Of a stretch of 64,000 bases of DNA, positions 1 through 12,150 are shown piece after piece. The stretch comes from Membranipora membranacea (Eukaryota; Bryozoa; Gymnolaemata; Cheilostomatida; Membraniporidae), in the NCBI GenBank assembly GCA_914767715.1, contig OU612074.1:3363501-3427500 (forward strand), written 5' to 3'. Position 1 is the first letter of the stretch. Every line of letters starts with the position of its first letter. The notes under the pieces were generated by a model. The model saw only the letters and a list, made by a program, of their open reading frames with translations, did not search any database and had not been told where the DNA came from. The position numbers were made by a program, and so were the translations under genes.

Positions 1-190
1 TCAAATAAATCTGTAACCATTCACAGATCTTGTCTCAAAAAGACACTATACACTGTAAGGGTTCTGAGTCTAATTTTATATCAAGTTAAGGTTGTCAATG
101 AAGGGTTAAGAAATTATGCATATAAATATTCAGTATATAAGAAAAAAGTTATCATCCCTTGCCATAAGAAGAGACAACTTCTACATGAAA

Positions 191-260
191 TGAGTAGAAT
201 ATAGTGTTAAGAGTATTAGATATAATATATCTACTACTCTTAACACTATATTATTACTCA
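191..260. repeat. Imperfect palindrome (fold-back)
   Basis: The left half (ATAGTGTTAAGAGTA) is matched by its reverse complement (TACTCTTAACACTAT) around an AT-rich centre near 225. The arms are about 33 bp with a few mismatches. It is probably a small fold-back element or recombination product. Confidence 0.6.
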
Positions 261-961
261 AACATCAGATAAGGTTCACCAAATTTGGGAAGGTTCCATT
301 GACACCAACTACCCCAAACAGTCTGAACCGCAACAGGCAGTTTTCTTCAGATAATAACTCTTCATCCCATTGGCCCTAAACACCCTACAGCATCACCAGA
401 ATAATTACACGTACCAACTCTACACAAGCACTTGTTTCAAAGGGCCTGACTATTCCTTCAGGGTTAAGTTAAGAGAGATCATCACTAACCGTTTGATTGT
501 GTGCAGTCTTTGATAAAGTTAGCTCCTTTCATCATAATAACAAATTTACAAGTCTGCATATTCCTAGAAAGCATTTATAATAGATATTTTATAAGTGTGT
601 AAGCCGTCCACCTCATTACAGTAATGGCTTGTGTAACCAAGGAGCAAAAGGTGTAACTAAGAAACTGTCTATGTCGATGTCTATTTACAAAAAGCGTAAC
701 CATGTGGTTGGGTCAACTACTTGGTTAACATAGGTAACAAATGGCAACCATGTTCATGCTGACTGCAAACATATATTTGTCTCTTTTTGCTGTCTTCTAT
801 TTTTGTGCAACTGAACAATAGCTATAGCTATAACTTAAATGTTGGAAACTATGCGCTAGTGCTGCAAAGAAGAAACCATCCAGCAAAATGTGAATAACCG
901 AACAACAGACCAAATCGAATGTTTTCTACTCTACTTGATAACTACCATTTTCTTTGATGTA

Positions 962-2915
962 TCATTTGTGTACCTGAGCAATGAACTCATCGACCTGAGC
1001 AATATAAAACTTTCTAAATGTTCAAGGATGCAAGGTGTTATATATGTTTGACAGGTAACACAGTTTCTTACTTTGCGTGCTCTACCCAAGGGTCATCATC
1101 TTTCTCCCAGTTCTCCAGGTTAAGTCCACACCAGAAACATTGAGTTTGATCGATGGCCCCATTAGGGCCTGAATCTCCTCTCCAAATGAAGCCTGCTTCA
1201 GCCAGTAAACGTTTGTGAGGTACACCCTCGGGAAGTGTAGAAGGGTATGTGTTTAATCTCGAGTCATAATCAGCATAGTTCTCATATAGCTCTACCAGAT
1301 GGTGTTTCTTGGCTTCTTTATGTGCCGATCCTAGTAGACAGAGAGATTCGAATAAGAGTAGTGTGAAAAGTGGCTTCAGGAATTTGTTTACAGGATTCCT
1401 TTGTCATGACCTTGTACTTGTAGGATTTCAATGTTTTAGGTTTAAAATGTTGTGCTCAGACTGTCTTTAATATGCAATATAGCATGCTTTCTGAATTTGA
1501 AAATCAGTCCGTGATTGAAGTAATTGCGAAATTACAAAATATTTCTTACAGGTGTGCACTTATTTATGGGTGGCGAACTCAACTAGGTGTTGAAGTAAGT
1601 TGTCACCCCTTACATCGTGAAACTAGGCAGTGATGAAATTTGTATCTATCTGACCATAGATATTATAGCGATGATGCACATATGAACATGGATTTACACC
1701 TGCAGCTGTCATGTCAGCAATACAGAGTGAGCTATCCCTCTAGAGTACAGGTGCTTGGACTAAGCCATGCCCTTTACCCTTACCAGCCGGCATTCCGGCT
1801 ACTCCCTGATATCAAGGAGGCCAAGGACGGTCTTTTTATTGCATTAGGGTTGTCACACTCCGTAAAGACCAGGCTTGGAATAATGGCATGCCAGTATCAA
1901 ATCAGGAATGATTGCCAGAGTAGAGAAACAGCAAGTACAGTTCTGCGATACCACACTACTTTATGCTGCATCCCAGTTAACCATTGGCACCTCAATCCCG
2001 ACCAAGGACAATTTAGCAGTTGCTAATTGCGGAATAAAACAGCACTGAGGGGACGGATACAAAAATGGAAGGAGGGATACGACAAGTTAACAGTTGACCT
2101 TATGACGAGTAGGCCTACTGAGAAGGACCACTTTCAAGGGACGAATACGGCAATGAAAGAAGTAAAACAGTGAAGAGGAATTAGTTTTAAAGGAGAGGAT
2201 ACAGGTTCTTACTTGTTGCATTCACAGCATCATGAGTATAAGATCCAGCGCCAGCAGCTGATACGGCAACCGGTAATCTTCCTGTACCACATTCATCGAA
2301 CCCTGCAGACCCACCAGCTGGTCCTGTCTCCTGGCCTATCAGTAAATATGACATACAAGTTAACGTGTGATATGTACCTACTACCCAGTGTTAGAATTCA
2401 GGGGGAATGCATGGGGATGGTGTCCCCCCTTCCTACTTTGTCTAGGGAGATACATCCCCCTATATATCATAACCCTTACATTAATATGAGTTTTCCACAA
2501 TGTGGCTAAAATTGATGCATTTTCATTTGTAATCACCGCAGGGCTCCGGCGTCCTGGGGCCTAGGAGGTTGGCATCCCCCTACCTCATATTTTCCACTTC
2601 TAACACAGCTTCTACCTATCATCGTTATACTGACATAACAATGATTCTGTCTTTAGAGACAAAAATGTGGTTTCTCCTGTGAATTTTGACCCGTCAGAGT
2701 GTCAGCAAAACATCTGTTTTTGGCAGTTGATGTTGAGTTATAAGCTTTCATCTCAGCACGACACCCGATAGATTTTTGCAAAAAGTTTACACACACATAG
2801 CCTCACCCGACCTAGCGACAAGTATGATAATAAAGTGATAGGAATACTTACTCATCACAACAATGATGATAGATAGCACTAAGGTTGTTAGTCTGGTCTG
2901 TGAAGCTTTTGCACG
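962..2915 (-). CDS. BIR-domain (IAP-type) protein, exons of a partial or degenerate gene
   Basis: The exon at 1330-1072 encodes most of a baculovirus-IAP-repeat zinc fold: YADYDSRLNTYP, LLAEAGFIWRGD, CFWCGLNLENW and DDDPWVEHAK are in the expected order, including the two zinc cysteines (CxxC) and the His of EHA. Upstream minus-strand exons fit in phase: 2335-2213 (Gly/Ala-rich) and 2915-2852, the latter encoding a hydrophobic run (LTTLVLSIIIVVM) that could be a membrane segment or signal anchor. Donors are GTAAGA, GTAAGA and GTAAGT. A possible last exon at 1013-962 (ending VDEFIAQVHK, stop) is in phase and resembles the helix after a BIR, but it implies a 58-bp intron and lacks the fourth zinc ligand, a Cys about seven residues after the His. 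Either that exon is wrong or the domain is degenerate. BIR proteins bind caspases or mitotic partners; the role here is unknown. The first exon and ATG were not found. The BIR exon is secure; the rest is tentative. Confidence 0.7.
1770..1990 (-). mobile_element. Partial SINE, same family as the 13.6-kb copy
   Basis: The blocks CCGGCTACTC, then ATATC.AAGAGG-like, then GGTCTTTTTA, and finally GGCATGCCAGTATCAAATCA recur in the same order at 13.66-13.83 kb. The copy lies in an intron of the BIR gene and is too diverged for its ends to be placed. The 128-codon open frame across it is an accident of the repeat. Confidence 0.5.
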
Positions 2916-2938
2916 CTGCAAATATGTGGTCCGTCTGG

Positions 2939-5196
2939 CTCAGTTTTCTACTCAAAAGGAACAGCACTAGCTGCCATTCAGATAGGTGTCTATAGTCATC
3001 TGGAAGTAGTCAACCAGTTTTACTCTCTCTCCAGTCACAGCAAAGAGCTGGGTACTTGATTCAGGACACGGTACTTGATTCAGGATACGAGCCTCTGTAT
3101 ATCAAGTAACTAATATGTTGGCAAGGAGTCACAAGCCTGTGTATATCCAGTAATAACTTTGTGTCTGTGTCTTCGTGTGGAGCTAGCAGTAGACTATTAG
3201 AGCAGAATTATGAATGAATAATACCGCCGCGCACACACACACACACTATCCTATAGTAGTAATACACATACACAGCAATCTGCAATCAGTTACTAAACTA
3301 ACAGTCCTAATCTTAGCACAAACAGTCTAGTAGTACTGACTAATATTACGCAGTGTTAACATACCAGCATGAATCAATAAATAAGCGGAATGTCAATCCC
3401 TATGTATGAGTAATCACCCGACAACAAGGATGTATAATCATAGGCTATTATCTACAGCATTGTATTGTTCACTTTTAGCCTTAGAATCCGATTATGAGCG
3501 ATAGTTATGGGATGTGGGGACGCCCTGGACTGTTGAAGCGTATACCACACCGCACTGCACTGCGCTGCACCACCGCATACACATGTGGGAGTTAATCTTT
3601 AGTGTTATTAGTGTGGCTAGGTTTTGATTTATCAGCCGAATGGCTTTAGTCTAATTAGTATATTATTTATTAGTAGCTCAATTCAGATGAACTTTGACGG
3701 CATGTAACAGATGATGTCTGTGTGTATGTATAAAACAAAGTGTGGGTGTTAGGTCACTATTGTTAAAGTAAAGTCCACATACAGCTGACTAGGTTGGTCA
3801 GATGAGATAAACGGACAACTGCAGCCAATACGGCCAAACAGCCAATACGTGTGTCTGTGAACTATGAGATCATGAAAAACGTCTAAGCCTGACTAAAGCG
3901 TCTAGAAATAGTTGTCGTCCTTGGGAAAGTAGTTTCAACCAATCAATAGCTGCTGCCCTGTTACTGCCAATGCATTGTAGATGCATCTTTCAAAGTCCCC
4001 AAGAAGAGTATAAATATTAGGTAGAATTTAGTTTAGCTGGATTGTGGGGGGGGGGGGGGGTAAACCAAGCCAGACCATCAGCCTCTCAATTTTTCATCGA
4101 GTCCCAGCATCTAGTTACCTTAGTATTTGAGTATTTTGACATTTTAAGGAGTTGATTTCGTAGTGAAAACATTTATTCAGTTCAGATAAGATTCATTGTT
4201 GTACATTAGCGTTGCTTGTACTAAATAACTGAAGCGATTGTCAATTTGTTTGAAAATGAAAGGGACCTCTTTGTAGCTAGGACAGTATCTTATCAGTGTT
4301 ACCAAATTTAATTTTATTTTCTCATTGATTATTTACTATAACCTTAATAATAGCAAAGAGTGGTGAGACTGAAGAAGTTATTGATTATAATCAATAACTT
4401 CTTCAATAACTTCTCTACCAAACTTCTCTACCACATCAACGAGACAACTAAGCGGTATACCGCTTAGTTGTCTCGTTGATGTGGTAGAGAAGTCTGCAAA
4501 CTATTAGCCCTCTCATTATTACTCCAGCAGTAATTTCAGTGAGTAACAGTTGCAGTGTACTCCAATTGATTCAGACTTGATAATTCAGTCAAAGAATGTT
4601 GTTCCTTCCAGCCGAATATCAATGCATTACTTCAGATTAGGGCAAATATGTTCAGAAGTTATGTTCTTCCAACACATGAATGAGCAACTCCAAATTACAA
4701 CCCAGTGTAAATATTAGTTACTCGGGTAATACCGTTATAATTATTTTTTATTTGAACATTTATTTTTATAGGTGATTTATAGGGTCATCTGATAATGCGA
4801 TGTTTATCTCGATGAAGTAACACAGCAGAGCATCACTCATACTGGATATGTGGGTGTGGGGAGGGCTGAGTTTGCTACACCCTCATATACTGAGTGGGGC
4901 GGGGCTGTCTAGCAGGAAGCAAGAGTCTGAAGGATCGGACTAACTGGGTGAGGGCGCTCATCATCAATCTCAACCCTACACTCTCCAGATGGACTATTAT
5001 AGATAAGGATTCTCCTTGAATCTTTTGAATTTTGTGGTAATGTTTTAAAAAATCTAGCATTGTTGACATCTTTGTTATCATGTAAGAATTGATAAAGTTT
5101 ATTCTCAATGACACAATAAAATAAAGATAAGAAGATAAGAAGAAATGCGTGAATGCTCTACTTGGCAAGTTATATGGACAGTTATACTGAACAACG
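2939..5196. other. Intergenic, no gene seen
   Basis: This stretch lies between the BIR gene and the fucosyltransferase, which are divergent. It holds a short (AC)n at 3232-3246, a run of 16 G at about 4046-4061 and the perfect palindrome at 4422-4493. No coding exon or clear core promoter was recognised. Confidence 0.5.
4422..4493. repeat. Perfect 72-bp palindrome without spacer
   Basis: The two 36-bp arms are exact reverse complements meeting at the centre AGCGGTATACCGCT. The left end starts ACTTCTCTACCACATC and the right end closes GATGTGGTAGAGAAGT. A partial extra copy of the arm end (ACTTCTCTACCA) precedes it at 4409-4420, and a separate short palindrome (TTATTGATTATAATCAATAA) lies at about 4378-4397. 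Confidence 0.95.
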
Positions 5197-8100
5197 ATGG
5201 CTGATGTACAGAGCGCATATACTACTAAAGAACAGAGCTCCCTGGTGACAAAGCGAAGATTATTCTTTGTGCTTGTAGCAGCAGCGATCACCACGACAAT
5301 CATATACTCATCTTCTAACTACATCAGGTCTCTATCATCAGTAGGACCTGCTTCATGTGAGCATTTACGGATAAGAGCCTCCTCAACAAGCACACTGGGC
5401 AACGCTACACGGGCTGAACACAGGGATACTCACTCAAGTTTAACAACAATCAACAGTTCTGACAGGGTGACAAAAAGAGTTACAATTAACCCCATGAATA
5501 ATAGCTACATGTCACCGAATTGGCCGGAGTATTCCAGCTACGAGTTGTGTTTGAACGAATTTGATCATACTCAGTTAAAAACTATTCGGTTTCTTGATGG
5601 TTGGAGAAACTCGCCTGATGTTGTTGAGAGTGACCTAGCTCGCTCGTTCCCATCGACATCGTTACAAACTTGCGGATATCGGTGTGAGATTCAGGCAGGA
5701 ACAACTCCAGCAGGAGCGGATATATCAATCTTTTTAGGTGCTGGAATGGAATCATATGGTAAGTCACCACCAAAGAAAGGTCCAGAGGAACTCTGGGTTT
5801 TCCACTCAGGTGAATCTCAATATGTAAACGCATTAGACCCCGAATCTTGGAATGGGATGTTCAATTATTCAACTGTTTTCATTAGAGAAACGGGCGAACA
5901 CGGTAATCATTGGGGACAGGCTTATCGTAAACTATCCGTACCTACTAAAAGAAACTTCGCGGAAGAGAGACGATTGAAATGCGGGAAACCAGCTGTGGCT
6001 GATGCATTGTGGTTTGTTTCGAACTGTCATGGTGCTGATTTTGGCGGGTACCAACCTAAATCTGCTCGGGTTCCTGTTGCTCTTGAACTCAGCCAGTACA
6101 TCAATGTCAGTGCTTACACCCACTCCGAATGGTGTACGGGACCTCTAGCCTCTATTATGAAAAAAAATGGCGAGGGCAGACAACCAGAGTATGATGACTT
6201 CCTGTTTTATTTATCGTTTGAGAACAATGTCTGCAGGGATTACATTTCTGAGAAGCTATGGAAGATCCTTCTCCAGGACACATATACCATTCCTATCGTG
6301 CTCGGTAAGTCAGAATCTCATTCACCTCGAGAGCTCAAGCAAATCATGCCATTTCGATAGATATAGTATACAATCAGAGACTATAGATAGATAACGAGAC
6401 CTTCCACTTGCGTATAGCCAATCAGCGTTATTTAACGGTCACGCCCACTTTAGGTTGTAAAGTAAGCTTTGCTGCCTTGGACAGCAATGGCTTTCTCAAT
6501 AAAATTTCAGGTTTTTCACCTGAGTTATTTGAGGCAATTAACAACCATCTTGATGACAAAACCAGATCAGACAGCAACAAAGTCACTATCAACTTGATAT
6601 TGCATTCTTAGCCAGAGATCAATATTATACAGGCCTGCATATTTGTGAGAAAGTAAAGGGGGTTGGCAGTATAATCCATTATTGTTGCCCACTGCGATGT
6701 AATGATGGCCTGACATTGGTTAGCTGCTGTGATGAGTTTCATAGACAAAGTTTATCATGTGTGAGTGAGAACAAGGGGATACTCTTAGCTAATGTTCATT
6801 AAACCACTAGGTGGCTCAATATTACTTATGCATCACATTACTCTCTGATTCTTCACCTCAGTAACGATATGCTTCTTTAAAAAATTGGTCCACTCTAAGT
6901 GCATTATATATCTATCGCAGTAGAGGCCTTCCTAAAAACGCTCGCATAAAATTAACCCTGAAAAGGGTGTGATATTTGGCGTCACAGAGCTGTTAGTGCG
7001 CTGTGTTGATAGAAATTCCTCAATAACTTTGGCTAAATAGGTCACGCATCGACATCTTTGTTGACTACACACAGTATCCTAGTGGATGCTGTTATTTCTA
7101 CATGGCCAATGTTTTATGATCTTTGACAAGGCTCTCCCCACATAAAATATCACATTGCTGTCAGAACAAACATTATTTCGGCTCATAATAAATTACCTCA
7201 TCGATGACTGCAAAATATGCTCACAGAGTAAAGATATATCCTTACTCTGTGATATGCTCATCGTATAAACATCCATGACCATAGAATGATACAAGCCCCA
7301 ATTCACAAAGCCAGAGTTAGTTTATTAGCGACGATCAATTTGTCTAACATTATTCAACACACATTATTAAATTTACGATCCTTAGTTTTGGGCAAAATAT
7401 TTCAATGGCAATAATGTCGTCAGATAACTGATGTTATCTAAGTGACGAATCTGTTGATTCAGAAAGTGAAGCTTCTGGGGCCATTCTAGAGGAATGGGGC
7501 AGGCAACTGATGGTGAAGGAATATGTTTCTTCACTGACCGTGGAGGATATGCATGCAGAGGTAGGCTTGTTTCTCAAGCGAAATGACAATAATATTTCAA
7601 TGGACATTACAACAATTGATGACAAATAGATTTTGATTTACATAACCAGCAAAAATTTGGGTCTTGGTTGATGTTTTGTGTTCTGGCCATTTTTTACAAA
7701 ATATCAAGAATCTTTGTCACAGTTAACCGCAGCACAGTATTTTTCGGATTTACCTCGGCTCGCCATCTACCCAGCATATTGTTTAGAATTTTATCATCAC
7801 ATAGAATTTTTGTCTGCTGATTTGTCTGTCTCCAATCATAGATGGCAAACAGCAGGTCCTCAGTAAAGTTCACATAATTATACATAAGGCATACTATAAG
7901 CTTGTCAGTTTCAAGAATATGAGAACAGTAACACAGTTAATGTCTAAAGCTTTATCTAAAGTTTGGTGCTCTGTGTTGACCTACATTTGCAGAAATCACA
8001 CAAATAAGCTGACTTTTTAGACCATCATATCTCAAATTTGGGGATGGGGATGCCAGTGCCCTTCCATGAGGTTGCATTTGAGATGTGGGTGCATAAGCTC

Positions 8101-10282
8101 ATAGTGGAAAATGAAAATCAGCACCATGGATTTTCTGCTGTATTGAATACAAGATAGCTCTGTTTGTTTTGATTTTACAATAGGCTGATCACTCAAACAG
8201 CTCTCTGATGTCACAAAACGTTAGCCTGGCTTGATGTGAGCGTTTTCGGGAAGGCCTCCTCAGTTATTTAAATTCAAAAATGCTCAGTTGTAGTTATCTC
8301 CTCCTTACTTTTCCAAAAGCTATCTCCTTCCTACAGTTTTTAATTCAGAATAACCACATTCGGTCACCTGGATCGTTAGTCAATCAGCTAACTATTCATT
8401 TATCTTTTTCTGCAAAAAACTCCAAATCTGATAAAAAATCTCCAAGTTCGTGTTTTTCTGTTTGGGCAGAACTACATTTCGACATGGTAACTCACAGAGA
8501 TCTGGTTTTTTTGGAGCATCAGTTCATCACATTATCTAAATGAGCTTTTGAGGGCATGTTTGAAATATTTTTTTAACATATTTAAAATTGCGATTTACTT
8601 TTTCATTACGGTGTTTATTTCATCCATCAGTGCAGTGGCAATGTTGCGCAAGGCAGTGCAAAGAGCCTATATATTTGCAGTTTCTATGCTAGAATAAACC
8701 GGAAAAAATTTAATTTTTTGACGATGAGATTTTCCCAGACCTATGCTATAGAGAATTTCTGTGCTGGCCTGACTGATGAATTCAATTCAGTCACCAGAAC
8801 TGGAGAAGATAACATCAGTGCTTGTCCACACTTAACTATTTTCACATTAAATTGAAATTCAGTTGTCTATATATATGGGGGTTACATTACAAAAAGGTTT
8901 TTCATCCACCAAGTTTTTTGTTTCTTTGATGCCTACTTTTTATTTAAAAGACATCTTAGATTTCAAATGTCCCAGTTGATATTATCGAAAGTCCTGTGTG
9001 AATGTACTTATGAAATATACAATTAAAGCGTTCACCTTGTCAATTTTTGATAGTAAATTCATTGCACTGTACTGGGTACGCTTACCTCCAAGCGATTACC
9101 ACCAGATAGGGGGGAGCCTAATTTTCAATGTGTTCGCATCGGTTATATACGTTATCATGGCAAGTGGAAGGTCTCATTATCTATAGTCTCTGATACAACC
9201 AGAGATAAGCACCAAAGTAAAATTAATCAAGTTGATTTCACAGCGTTAATTGAGCAGATATCTTGTTAACTCTAAGAGAATGTTTAGACTAGATGTCTTT
9301 ATTAGAGATTCGATCTGGTTTGATATCATAGTGTTTTGGAGTTGCCCCCTTAGAGAAATTCACTTTTACTCAATCCAGCATAATATTCAATTTATCGATA
9401 TCGTTTGGGTTTATCGTTATCGGGTTTGGTTTAATTTGATAATTGACCAAAAATAACAATTTATGGCTATTCTTCACAAGAGAGCAGATAACAATGCAAA
9501 AAAATTAGCTTCCCCCCACCGGGTCTTTGCCCAAGTTCAAATTTATCTTACAGGTGGTAAGGACATAGCAGATTACACAAGAATAGCTCCACCGAATAGC
9601 TTTATTCATGTGAGAAACTTCACTTCTCCTAAACACTTAGCCGATCATCTCAACTATATCGCCAGTAACGATGATGCGTTTAATTATTATCATCAGTGGA
9701 GAAATGAGTATAAATTTGAGAGACTATACAAACTTGGTATGTATTGATGTTTGGGCTTTTTTGTTGATATTTGCTCCTTCCAAAGTTGGCAATCAAACTA
9801 AACATTACTTCGCCTTTGATACCAGAGATGGATCTCACTCACATTTAATGCAGAAATATTGCTATTCTCTCAAAAAGTTTAAGGGAAGAAGAGGTATACA
9901 CCTGAGGGTGCTTGGGGCTTGAACAATTAATCTCGAAAGCTCCCCCAATGGGCTTCTTCGCCTGGCAGTGAATAGCAAGCGCGCTTGCCGATTGCGCCAT
10001 CTCACAATCCCCAACAAAGAATGGGTTGATGGCACTAATTAGCATGCCCGCTATTCACTACTAAGAGTTGTGTTCTCTCTATCTAATATTATTATCCTGG
10101 ATGACTTTGTAGAAAGAAAGCTATGCTTTTACTGTATGTTAGCCCATGAGAGACCGCAAGGAATCTGGAAGACTTTCAGTAAGGACTTCAGCACTGATGA
10201 CTGTACAGACCTAATAAAGCCTGAGAAATACTGTAAATACTACAATATGAGCTGTAGGAGTACTGTAAATACTGCAATATGA
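5197..10282 (+). CDS. Alpha-1,3-fucosyltransferase (glycosyltransferase family 10)
   Basis: Three exons, 5197-6304, 9554-9736 and 10113-10282, give a 486-residue protein; phases are 1 and 1, donors GTAAGT and GTATGT. It is a type II Golgi membrane protein: short Lys/Arg N-terminus, signal anchor at about residues 22-40 (FFVLVAAAITTTIIYS), Ser/Thr-rich stem, then the catalytic domain. The GT10 hallmark is at residues 337-355 (FYLSFENNVCRDYISEKLW), followed across the intron by VLGGKDIADYTRIAPPNSFI, the GDP-fucose-binding region, and SPKHLADHLNYI in exon 2. The family moves fucose from GDP-fucose to GlcNAc or related acceptors in alpha-1,3 linkage. The ATG at 5197 gives the only N-terminus with a signal anchor. 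The last residues are encoded by a 32-bp minisatellite, so the normal C-terminus may have been altered. Acceptor specificity cannot be read from the sequence. Confidence 0.93.
6923..8258. mobile_element. Candidate DNA transposon with ~25-bp terminal inverted repeats in FUT intron 1
   Basis: The sequence GAGGCCTTCC(TA)AAAACG at 6923 is matched on the opposite strand from 8258 (GAGGCCTTCC(CG)AAAACG); 22 of 25 terminal bases agree. The unit is 1336 bp. It contains a short plus-strand open segment at about 7437-7629 (acidic start LSDESVDSESEASG, then VKEYVSSLTVEDMHAE), which could be a remnant of a transposase N-terminus or a captured exon. No transposase core was recognised and no target-site duplication is evident. 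Confidence 0.55.
9900..10025 (-). mobile_element. tRNA-derived SINE head, minus strand
   Basis: On the minus strand there is an A-box-like GATGGCGCAATCGGCAAGCG followed by a B-box-like GTTCAAGCCCC. This matches the tRNA-like promoter of a SINE. It lies in intron 2 of the fucosyltransferase and is short and diverged. Confidence 0.5.
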
Positions 10283-10605
10283 GCTGTAGGAGTACTGTAA
10301 ATACTACAATATGAGCTGTAGCAGTACTGTAAATGCTACAATATGAGCTGTAGCAGTACTGTAAATGCTACAATATGAGCTGTAGCAGTACTGTAAATGC
10401 TACAATATGAGCTTTAGCAGTACTGTAAATACTACAATATGAGCTGTAGCAGTACTGTAAATACTACAATATGAGCTGTAGCAGTACTGTAAATACTACA
10501 ATATGAGCTGTAGCAGTACTGTTAATACTACAATATGAGCTGTAGCAGTACTGTAAATACTACAATATGAGCTGTAGCAGTACTGTAAATACTAAAATAT
10601 GACCT
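10223..10605 (+). repeat. 32-bp minisatellite, about 12 copies
   Basis: The unit contains TACTGTAAATACTACAATAT followed by GAGCTGTAGCAG and repeats with single-base variants (A/G in AATRCTAC; GGAG or GCAG). The first unit and part of the second encode the C-terminus of the fucosyltransferase, whose TGA falls in the second unit at 10280-10282. Confidence 0.95.
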
Positions 10606-11030
10606 GAAGCTAGGTTCTGAATGGTCCTTAACCGCAGGTTTGGCTACTTTGAGTCAGGACAGGGTCTTGCCTTGTTAATACCCGCATTCTCAGTCCTAGT
10701 TAGTCACACCGATTGTACAATCACAAATAGTAGTACACTGTACCTGGTCTAAACAACTCCCCCTTCGAATCACAGGTATTGATTTTTGGTACTCTTCCGG
10801 CTCTATACCCAATAGGGTTTGGTGGCAGTAGAGTAGTATGTATTGTACAGCTTGTCAGTAATTAGGCTCTGATAATGAGTTGGCTATATACAGCGCGGGG
10901 TTTACCGTGCGTCGAGAGGCACTGTTCTTTAGTGCAATTTCTGTTGCTGAACAACACCACATGATTGAATGATGTTAAATTTCCCGTCGGTATCATTGGG
11001 TACTGAGGTAAGAGTTAATTCTAAGGCACT
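10606..11030. other. Downstream of fucosyltransferase, nothing recognised
   Basis: Unique-looking sequence between the minisatellite and the LINE fragment. No exon, RNA gene or clear poly(A) signal was seen. Confidence 0.4.
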
Positions 11031-11390
11031 CAAAAAACATCTGACACAATTGAAAAAGTTCAGAATAAAGCAATTAGAATCATAATATCAGCACCTGAAA
11101 AGTTTTCTGTCACAACTGGTAGATCACTCTTAAACTTACCCACCCTAATAAGTAGAAGACATTACCTATTTCACAAATTTACACATAAAAAATTATTCAA
11201 AAATAAAACATCAAAGCATATTCTTTGCCTAGCGCAAAAGTCCAATAAACACCAACGCTCCCTTAGAAGTAAATGTTCAGTAATAAAACCCTCTTTTAGG
11301 ACACATTTTGGCAAAACAGCTCTCCTAAATCTGCTGCACAATTTCAGACTGAAATGCAAAACAGCTGACAGCCTATTATCTTTTAACTAA
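11031..11390 (+). mobile_element. 5'-truncated LINE fragment, C-terminal end of the reverse-transcriptase protein
   Basis: A stretch of 120 codons without an ATG is open from 11031 to the TAA at 11388. It reads IEKVQNKAIRIIISAP, then LLNLPTLISRRHYL, then PSFRTHFGKTALLN. This order (VQNKAIRII, a leucine-rich LxxLPxLxxRR segment, then RTxxGK.) is typical of the region C-terminal to the reverse transcriptase in non-LTR retrotransposons. The frame is intact, suggesting a fairly recent 5'-truncated insertion. AT-rich sequence with a (TA)n at 11429-11450 follows. Confidence 0.75.
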
Positions 11391-12049
11391 TACTTTTGAT
11401 AATAATCGTGACAAGAACAATAATTTTTTATATATATATATATATATATCATTTTCTATTTCTATAAAGCCATATATAACTACTTCCCCATTTCTAGAAC
11501 ATCGTCATTTATTTGTGTATAACCCCCTCCTTTTTTGTGTATTTAGCTGTGTGTAGAGGTCAACAAGTTACTTTTTAACTACTCTGTTATCTGTAAACTT
11601 TCTAGAAAACCTCTTTAAACAAATAAATAATGCATCAAATTTATTTTGTCATTACGCTAAATGATGTTAATTGTATAATCTCCATATTGCAATTCGCTTT
11701 TTATCTGTATTTTATAATCCAGTTTTTTCATTGTAATATTCCTGAAATCTGAATAAATAAACCATTCACAACATCAATATTTTTGTGTACCAGACTGGTT
11801 GCCTGACAGTAATATCCAACATCTAGCTATTACAAAAACCGTCCTGCGGTTATGTAGTATTAACCGACAAACACAGTCACCACACAATAAAACACAATCA
11901 TTGTAGAGTAAGAATGATAAAAAAATTAAGCAGTTGACTTGGCATTTCTCAGTTGCTAAGAATGGCAGGTAACCAGGTATGGCTGTATTAGTTGTAAACA
12001 ATGATTACACAACCTCTTCCTTTCAACCCTTGGATATCATGCGATGACT

Positions 12050-12150
12050 TAGTTTAAGCGCTCAAACGGTGGGGGGATGCTGGTAGAGGCATTTCATTAT
12101 CAAAGAAATTCCGCTAGCAGCATCCCGCCACCGTTTGAGCGCTTAACCTA
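12050..12150. mobile_element. 101-bp fold-back MITE with near-perfect 9-bp target duplication
   Basis: The left arm (TTAAGCGCTCAAACGGTGG) and right arm (CCACCGTTTGAGCGCTTAA) pair; complementarity continues almost to a 9-base loop near 12092-12108. The flanks GCGATGACT (12041-12049) and GCAATGACT (12151-12159) differ at one base and look like a target-site duplication. Confidence 0.7.

Noticed and set aside
1640-2026. 128-codon frame as a gene
   Set aside because: It lies over a SINE remnant within a BIR-gene intron.
7434-7625. Minus-strand 63-codon frame
   Set aside because: The plus-strand reading (acidic LSDESVDSESEAS) is more protein-like and belongs to the TIR element.
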